Part shown: piece by piece, positions 29,917-35,440 of the stretch
Numbering within the stretch: position 1 is the first letter of the stretch
How the letters are laid out: the number at the start of each line of letters is the position of its first letter
From: a virus
Direction: 5' to 3' (one strand)
DNA: 35,440 nt
IMG/VR virus record: IMGVR_UViG_3300032313_000534
Span: 1-35,440 of that record
Notes under the pieces: generated by a model
What the model was told of the DNA's origin: nothing
The model's input: the letters and a program-made list of their open reading frames with translations, nothing else
The model's database searches: none
Made by a program: the position numbers and the translations under genes

Positions 29917-31198
29917 TCCACCACTCATATACATCTGCTCTCTTTGAAAGTATTTGATTCATCGTAATAGGTTGACTACGAATGGACTCTAATTGTAACA
30001 TACGAGCCTTGCCTCGAGCAATACCTTTGGCATATTCCGTTTCACCATATTGCTCTTGAAAGGTAGGGCGTGTTTTTAGCTGAACTAGTATATCCTTTAA
30101 CGGTCCGGCTACTCCGGCGTTTAACAATTCATCTACCCATGGATCTAAAATTGATCTAGGTAGGGCTAAAGGTGACATAACTATGTCCGGCGTAAAACCA
30201 AAGACAACCTTAGCAAGGATGTCAACGCCCAAATCGTTACCTAACTGCTGTATATTGTCAACTTCAAACATACCCGGTAAGGTAAGCGTGAAGTCTATTC
30301 TCATCTGCCTTCTGTGTCTCGCAATTGCAACTCCTGCCTTAAAGTTCGCAAGCCATGCTTTATAATCAAGGCCTGTTCGGATATACTCTCCAATTGCGCC
30401 TGTACCGTCGATACTCGCGCAGATTTGCCAGTCGCGTAAACTAGCAAGAATATTGGTATAAAGATCACAACCTCTGTAACTAATGCGGCTAAGATTGGTA
30501 TTGTAACGTGCGTAAACATTCGGTCCATCTCCCAGTTCTATTATCCTTTGCATATACCGCCAATGTTGTTCGTACATTAAGGGTTCGCCCCCTACCCAGT
30601 ACACTTCCTCAACACGGTGGTCCTCAACCGCGTCAGAAAACTCTTGTTCAATCTGACTGCTTTGAAACTGCTCAATCTGGTACTTGACTTCGGGTCGCAT
30701 CCAAGCATTCTTAGGATTATCCCAATTGATCATATTATGTTGACGCTGCTCGCTTTCCCAGCTACTGGACAACATATCACCGCACATACGGCACTTGAAG
30801 TTACACAGGTTGCTGAACCGGTAGTCCCAACTGACCGGCTTCATAGTAGTATAACCTTCGGCATCAGTTTGTTCAACAACTTGTAAATACTTATGGGCAA
30901 AGAGATGATTAAAATAACTGCGGTAAACGTCTGTGTTCAATAGTTTATCATTACACACTTCGCACTCGGGCAGTGTTTCTCCTGCCATCATGCGTCTACG
31001 TACGGACCGCATGTGATCACTGTTCCAATGTTCTTCTAAGGTAACGGGAATGTACTTGCCAGTACCAGCTCGAGTGTCTATATACTGCTCAAAGTTCTGC
31101 GCTGGCTCGCGGCTAGCACAACACATACGTCGTTCTGTTTGTGGACTCAAATATGTATGCGTCCATGGTGCCATGCACAATGTGTCAGGTTTTTTCAA
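29903..31198 (-). CDS. Radical SAM protein with N-terminal SPASM-like module (1)
   Basis: 431 residues. N-terminal auxiliary-cluster-type cysteines: C8 in CMAPW, C26-C27, then C79 and C82 (CEVC). The radical SAM core has C132-x3-C136-x2-C139 in SNLCNFKCRMCG and GGEP at 203-206. Order N-terminal cysteine module then core is unusual; most SPASM domains lie C-terminal. Such enzymes often modify peptides or small molecules by radical chemistry. Substrate unknown. G+C in a sample (30541-30600) is 28/60, higher than the next gene's 19/60, so this gene may have a separate history. It is in the same overlapping series as the next three. Confidence 0.88.
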   Translation of the reverse strand: MKKPDTLCMAPWTHTYLSPQTERRMCCASREPAQNFEQYIDTRAGTGKYIPVTLEEHWNSDHMRSVRRRMMAGETLPECEVCNDKLLNTDVYRSYFNHLFAHKYLQVVEQTDAEGYTTMKPVSWDYRFSNLCNFKCRMCGDMLSSSWESEQRQHNMINWDNPKNAWMRPEVKYQIEQFQSSQIEQEFSDAVEDHRVEEVYWVGGEPLMYEQHWRYMQRIIELGDGPNVYARYNTNLSRISYRGCDLYTNILASLRDWQICASIDGTGAIGEYIRTGLDYKAWLANFKAGVAIARHRRQMRIDFTLTLPGMFEVDNIQQLGNDLGVDILAKVVFGFTPDIVMSPLALPRSILDPWVDELLNAGVAGPLKDILVQLKTRPTFQEQYGETEYAKGIARGKARMLQLESIRSQPITMNQILSKRADVYEWWNAIS

Positions 31199-31685
31199 TT
31201 TCTATCTTTAAAAATATATCTGCTATCCATTGATGCCATAGCGGGCTATAATGATGACCTAACTTAGATAAAGGCCATTTGTCTGCATGATCAATGTAGG
31301 GAATTAAATCATACAAAGTTATATCAATTAATTTAATACCAGAATCTATACATACATCTCTCATTTTGTTAACGCATGCATTAAAATTTTCTTGCAATTT
31401 TTTATCTGACCATTCGTCCATGAATAAAATTCTATTAGAGTCAGTTGGTAGTGACTGTTTATGTATGCCATTGTCAAGATATTCAAATCTAGTCCAGTCT
31501 GGCCAAAGAATGTAAATTTTTTTAGGTACCTCTTGTCTTATAATGTCAGGTGCTGTCCTAATAATGTAATCTGCACTACATCCACTAACACCATAATTCT
31601 TTAAATTTAATAATGACGGCCATGCTTCATATAATTCTACACCTACTCCTGCAGTATGACTACACCCGAATGCCAAATTACTCAT
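31185..31685 (-). CDS. Small SGNH-hydrolase-like protein (paralogue 4)
   Basis: 166 residues. Block I reads AFGCSHTAG, keeping Ser9 but replacing the usual Asp of GDS with Cys8. The shared signature W-P-x3-R-x-E-Y (WPDWTRFEY) and a C-terminal HHYSPLWHQWIAD are present. Overlaps the radical SAM gene on each side (14 and 8 bases), so it is translated as part of that series. The altered GDS motif may reduce or change esterase activity. Confidence 0.72.
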   Translation of the reverse strand: MSNLAFGCSHTAGVGVELYEAWPSLLNLKNYGVSGCSADYIIRTAPDIIRQEVPKKIYILWPDWTRFEYLDNGIHKQSLPTDSNRILFMDEWSDKKLQENFNACVNKMRDVCIDSGIKLIDITLYDLIPYIDHADKWPLSKLGHHYSPLWHQWIADIFLKIEIEKT

Positions 31686-32910
31686 AGCCCATTGCTCGTG
31701 CTATTTCTGGATGTGTATCCGCGAAGTTTTGTGTACGATAAGCATCTGTGCGTTGCATCTTTTCTAAGAATTCTTTTCCGTCACTGCCCGGACCTAGTTC
31801 TATAAAGTTAATAACACTATCAATTTCTTTCTGATAAAAAGCATTGGTCCAGAATACTGTTTTTAACTTGTTTAGTACTAGCTCTCGTGCTTGTGGTGTC
31901 ATACGTTGTACACTCACGTGATCCGGGCTATGCAACATATTGAAGTATATGTTATTGAATCCTTTTGTATCTGCCCATGCTAGTAACTCATCAAGATAAT
32001 ACACATTCTGTATGTTCACAGTAAAACATAATTGTGTAGTTATGTTACTGGTATTACCGTGATTTGCCTGCCAGGTATCACGTATGCGATGGATGGTGTC
32101 AATGTTCTTAACTACTTCATCCCATACTGCACCATATCGTTCATACTCAAAGCGTTCGTTAACGTTGTCTATACTAAATGCAATATCCACACGACCAAAG
32201 TTCTGCCATAGCCATAGTTCATCTGGCATTACAGTACCGTTGGTATTATAGTGTATATCTATATTTTTGCTGTATCCATCTGCTACTGCAAATTGTAACA
32301 GCGCAAAGTGTTCTTTGATTAACCAAGGTTCACCACCAGTAAACTCAATGTACTTTATGTTAGGCAGTAACTCACGTAGGTTATTCCAAAAGTTTGTATC
32401 TTGATTTCTTGGCCATGCACCTTGCTTTAACCAAGTATATGCTATATGTTGTTTTTTATTAAAATCTTTAGGCATGTATTTTAGTTCTTCGTCTGCCCAC
32501 TTGCTACTTGACCAAGAGCCGCATATACGACATTTAAGGTTACAGATGTTACCTAGTTTCAAATCAACAAACCACAGTTGATCCGGAGTATTATTGCTCC
32601 AGTCTACTTGTGTGTATAGTTCTTTTAATCTTACTTGACTGTGTATGCGTTTACTTGTACGTCCTGCTGCCTCTTCGTCCCAACAACGATTGCATGTTGC
32701 CGGCTTGATACCTGCACGAAAGTCTTGTCTTAAACGCTGCATGTAATCACTTTTGTATATAGTGACCAAGTCTGTTTTGTTTAAGTCGTACTTGACGCCA
32801 TGCTCATCTGTAATTTCATCATGTGCCAGACAGCAAGGTCTAGCAGAGCCAACGGGACTAGTTTCTATACTAATCCAAGGTAGCATACATATTGAGTTAG
32901 ATAGGATCAT
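31678..32910 (-). CDS. Radical SAM protein with N-terminal SPASM-like module (2)
   Basis: 410 residues. C8 in CMLPW, C26-C27, C73 and C76 (CNRCWDEEAAGRTSKR), then core C123-x3-C127-x2-C130 in GNICNLKCRICG, and TGGEPWL. Spacing of the first three cysteines (8, 26, 27) is identical to protein 1. A twitch/SPASM-type Fe-S enzyme is the likely class. Function unknown. Not redundant with protein 1: the core sequences differ extensively. Confidence 0.9.
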   Translation of the reverse strand: MILSNSICMLPWISIETSPVGSARPCCLAHDEITDEHGVKYDLNKTDLVTIYKSDYMQRLRQDFRAGIKPATCNRCWDEEAAGRTSKRIHSQVRLKELYTQVDWSNNTPDQLWFVDLKLGNICNLKCRICGSWSSSKWADEELKYMPKDFNKKQHIAYTWLKQGAWPRNQDTNFWNNLRELLPNIKYIEFTGGEPWLIKEHFALLQFAVADGYSKNIDIHYNTNGTVMPDELWLWQNFGRVDIAFSIDNVNERFEYERYGAVWDEVVKNIDTIHRIRDTWQANHGNTSNITTQLCFTVNIQNVYYLDELLAWADTKGFNNIYFNMLHSPDHVSVQRMTPQARELVLNKLKTVFWTNAFYQKEIDSVINFIELGPGSDGKEFLEKMQRTDAYRTQNFADTHPEIARAMGYE

Positions 32911-34357
32911 TTAGTACTTTTAATTCCAAAAATGTTTCCCAAAAATTTTCATTTCTAATATCATCTAATTTTTTAATTTCTTCTTGGAACTTAGGAAAAA
33001 GATGACTGTTATCTATGCTCTGAACAAAATTTAAAACACTCTTAAATCCATTTGTTGCTCGTTTTAAGCTATCCAATGGTTCAAGCCATTCTATATGTTT
33101 TTCGTATGCTGGTATAATTACTTTGCGTTTAAACCAGTCTGGGAAAATATCGGCTCTGTACCACTCTGGACTTAGGCAAAGATTTATGTTAACATCGCCA
33201 GGCTTAATTAAACCTAGGTTTACCCATTCCTTGTGAAAATCTAAGATGTGCAAAATATTCATTGCACTAACAGTAGGATTAATATGAAAATCAACATGAG
33301 GTACTTCTTTTTTCATTATAATTCTATTTTTAATTGCTTGTTGCCAATCAGTACCCTTACGCATTAGTTCAGCTCTAGCACCTGATGCATCCAGACTTGC
33401 TCCTAGGCTAACACTCTTAAACTGTTTCCAATAGTCAAATACGTGTTTGTCTTTATAACTAAGCTCACTGAAATTAGAATTATATAAAATTCTTACATCT
33501 GTTTTACCTGCTTCAATAAGTTTCTCTAACATGAAGTAGTGTTCCTTCATTATTAAAGGTTCGCCACCAGCAAAATATACTTGTTCCAAGTATGGTATAT
33601 GCGGTAGCATTTGTTCCATCATTGAGTCTTCGTTACCAGTTGTATACTCTACACGAAGCATATCACGGCCAAGCACATCCGGTTTTCGATCATATAGCTT
33701 AATATGATCATTATACCAATTACTGCTAAAAATAGGACCACATGTACGACAACTAAAATTACAAAGATTGCTAAATCTGACATCCCAATATCTTATCTTA
33801 AATTCTGGATGAGTACCATCCTCTAGTGTTTGTTCTATCTCGGCAATATTATGCCCGTAGTTACGATTAGCATCATTACGCATACTGAAGAAACCGTTTT
33901 TTTCATGTTCATAGCACTTGGTACATTCCTTACAGGGTTTGTCTTCTAACATATTAGTGCGTAGCGCACGATATGGTTCTTGATTCCAAACTTCTTGCAT
34001 GGTATTTTTACGCAAGTCTCCAATTGGGTGCCAATAGTCCGATAAGCAACAAGGATATGCACGACCGTCTGGAAAGGCATGCATGTGTGTCCAAGGTAAT
34101 ATACAAAAGGTTTTACTTTTTGTTAGTTTGTATAGTTGATCGTCGGTGAATTTTTTATCTTTTGCATAAAGAGGTGACAGCGACAAATAGTCATATCCAG
34201 TTTTATAGATATGTTCTTTACTGTTTTCTAAGTCGGAGATTTCTTTTTTAATCACTGGATTAGCAATGTCTATTCCGTTAACATAGTCGTTGTATAACGG
34301 CCAGTCTGAGCCTGCATGTTTTTCATAAAAATCTTTTTGTAGTTTATTTTCGTTCAT
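32897..34357 (-). CDS. Radical SAM protein with N-terminal SPASM-like module (3)
   Basis: 486 residues. A 75-residue N-terminal extension precedes the cysteine module: C85 in CILPW, C103-C104, C142, C145 and C148 (CKECTKC), the same 18-residue spacing between first and second cysteines as in proteins 1 and 2. Core C199-x3-C203-x2-C206 in SNLCNFSCRTCG, then AGGEPL. The extra cysteine (C148) is unique to this one. Substrate unknown. ATG 34357 overlaps the next gene's stop (ATGA). Confidence 0.9.
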   Translation of the reverse strand: MNENKLQKDFYEKHAGSDWPLYNDYVNGIDIANPVIKKEISDLENSKEHIYKTGYDYLSLSPLYAKDKKFTDDQLYKLTKSKTFCILPWTHMHAFPDGRAYPCCLSDYWHPIGDLRKNTMQEVWNQEPYRALRTNMLEDKPCKECTKCYEHEKNGFFSMRNDANRNYGHNIAEIEQTLEDGTHPEFKIRYWDVRFSNLCNFSCRTCGPIFSSNWYNDHIKLYDRKPDVLGRDMLRVEYTTGNEDSMMEQMLPHIPYLEQVYFAGGEPLIMKEHYFMLEKLIEAGKTDVRILYNSNFSELSYKDKHVFDYWKQFKSVSLGASLDASGARAELMRKGTDWQQAIKNRIIMKKEVPHVDFHINPTVSAMNILHILDFHKEWVNLGLIKPGDVNINLCLSPEWYRADIFPDWFKRKVIIPAYEKHIEWLEPLDSLKRATNGFKSVLNFVQSIDNSHLFPKFQEEIKKLDDIRNENFWETFLELKVLNDPI

Positions 34358-35440
34358 AAATTATTATACCATTCTTTTAAATTAGGGAATGTTTTACAAA
34401 AATCTTTGTTGCGTCGTTGATCGTATTGGCTATAAAAACTTTTAAAATCGTGTCGTAATTTTTCCAAATCAAATGTTTCGCTATGTGGAGTTTTTACTAC
34501 ATCAAGATAATCTATCAATCTTTGTACGTGATTTCTTTCATGATCATGTAACATAACATGATTCCCCCAAACATTTAACCAATTTTCTAATTTAATTTTG
34601 TAGTGTGTTCGTAATTCGTCAGGAAGAACCAATGGACTTTGAAAACTTGGAAATCTCAAAATATTTAATGTAAACGATGGGAAATCTCTACCCCAACCAC
34701 TTTTAAATTCTAACATTTTTGTAAGTAAATCTGGTAGCGATTCCAAACAAAGTGCATTAACAGTACACATTAAATGCATTCGATACAATGTACCACTACG
34801 AATTAACTTTTCAACATTCTTTAACCAATCATCATAAATTAAACCATCTCTAATGTATTCAGCCTGTGGTCCTACTGCTTCCATGCTGGTATAAACATCT
34901 AGTACTATGCCCTTGGTGTTATCGAGTAATCTATCAACGTCAACTTGAGTACCTAGATTGCTGTTAATAGCCAGTCTTGTTTTTGTTTGTCCTTTATGCG
35001 TGTTGAACCAGTCCAGCAATTGCCAGGTATAACCTGACATCAATGGTTCCCCGCCTGTGATTCGTAACTCGTCGAGTGTTTGGTGGAGGTCGCTTTCCCA
35101 CCACTGGAAAAATGCTTCTACATACGGATTAGTTTCACCAAATTTATAAAGTTGACTATGGTCATGGCTGTGAGTAAAATGATTCCTACCATCTGATACC
35201 AAGTGAACGTATGGCCCGCGGGTAGTGATGTCTTTAACCCAAGTACTACTGAATGCAGGATTGCAATAACTGCAAGCAAACTGACAAGTACGATCAAAAC
35301 TGATTTCAAGAGTTCGAAGATTGACATCTTCTGTGTACGGTAATCTATATGCATTTTCTAAATCCTCATCTGAATATATTACTGTTTTGTACACACGGTC
35401 GCTAATGTTGTCACGACCAATGTCCTCTATTTTCCAACAA
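34354..35440 (-). CDS. Radical SAM protein (4), cut by window edge
   Basis: The frame is open to the right edge, so the true start is outside the window; the GTG at 35394 is internal. The first visible residues (CWKIEDIG, SDR) match the CW-x2-E-x2-G part of protein 2's cysteine module, so the N-terminal domain is shared. The core has C-x3-C-x2-C in RTCQFACSYCNP, then TGGEPLMSG. This completes a run of four radical SAM proteins. The truncation prevents full comparison. No promoter for the series is visible; it must lie further right. Confidence 0.85.
   Translation of the reverse strand, partial: CWKIEDIGRDNISDRVYKTVIYSDEDLENAYRLPYTEDVNLRTLEISFDRTCQFACSYCNPAFSSTWVKDITTRGPYVHLVSDGRNHFTHSHDHSQLYKFGETNPYVEAFFQWWESDLHQTLDELRITGGEPLMSGYTWQLLDWFNTHKGQTKTRLAINSNLGTQVDVDRLLDNTKGIVLDVYTSMEAVGPQAEYIRDGLIYDDWLKNVEKLIRSGTLYRMHLMCTVNALCLESLPDLLTKMLEFKSGWGRDFPSFTLNILRFPSFQSPLVLPDELRTHYKIKLENWLNVWGNHVMLHDHERNHVQRLIDYLDVVKTPHSETFDLEKLRHDFKSFYSQYDQRRNKDFCKTFPNLKEWYNNL

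Noticed and set aside
30301-30528. 75-residue ORF with a TM-like segment, considered as possible peptide substrate of the radical SAM proteins
   Set aside because: It sits inside the radical SAM core on the same strand in another frame, with no ribosome site or independent support.
35118-35354. 78-residue hydrophobic ORF at the right edge
   Set aside because: Out-of-frame shadow of the fourth radical SAM gene, which has clear motifs there.
1-35440. tRNA genes, CRISPR arrays, IS elements, integrase or attachment sites
   Set aside because: No gap is long enough to hold unannotated tRNAs with recognisable cloverleaf arms, no spaced direct repeats were seen, and no transposase or integrase motifs occur in the reading frames.

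Overview
The window looks like part of a T4-superfamily (myovirus-type) tailed phage genome, probably from an aquatic or marine bacterium. The basis is the gene complement and architecture. Small genes are packed end to end with 1-4 base start/stop overlaps (ATGA, GTGA, TAATG). There is a T4 RNase H-like 5' nuclease, phage nucleotide-metabolism genes (dihydrofolate reductase, thymidylate synthase, dCMP deaminase, phosphoribosyltransferase), T4-late-type TATAAATA motifs beside near-consensus host sigma70 promoters, and many small conserved phage proteins of unknown role. There is no rRNA, tRNA, IS element, CRISPR array or host housekeeping block, and no gene-free stretch longer than about 100 bases. 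Host identity cannot be read from the sequence.

Layout. (1) Bases 1-22117 are read entirely on the + strand. They open with a truncated GalE-like epimerase and a miniature DegT-type aminotransferase. Next come GTP cyclohydrolase I (FolE), small ORFs, a phosphoribosyltransferase, QueD and QueE: three of the four steps from GTP to preQ0, pointing to 7-deazaguanine modification of phage DNA (or tRNA). QueC and a DpdA-type transglycosylase are not in the window. (2) From 5.6 to 11.6 kb lie small conserved phage genes, an SGNH-hydrolase-like gene, the 5' nuclease and a DUF3307-like membrane protein. (3) From 11.1 to 15.5 kb a MoxR AAA+ ATPase and a VWA/HExxH protein are separated by a very AT-rich glycosyltransferase-like gene. 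(4) From 15.5 to 18.4 kb are small unknown genes, followed by dihydrofolate reductase and thymidylate synthase. (5) From 20.0 to 22.1 kb an NAD-dependent sugar epimerase and a full-length DegT aminotransferase form a sugar-nucleotide pair.

(6) The right part runs mostly on the - strand. A 618-aa protein with four FD-x-x-W-x-P modules (22095-23951) shares its start-codon bases, head to head, with a + strand glycosyltransferase-like gene (23950-25095). From the right edge down to 25034 there is one overlapping - strand series: four radical-SAM proteins (at least three with an N-terminal cysteine module), three SGNH-like proteins, one conserved protein of unknown function, a 33-aa protein, a NodU/CmcH-type carbamoyltransferase, a P-loop kinase and a dCMP deaminase. 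The SGNH proteins share a W-[SP]-x3-R-x-E-aromatic signature with the fourth SGNH gene at 6022-6702.

Taken together, the window combines DNA-base modification, nucleotide supply, and a large sugar/surface- or peptide-modifying arsenal. The radical SAM/SGNH/carbamoyltransferase series is the best candidate for an undescribed system; its substrate cannot be deduced from the sequence alone.
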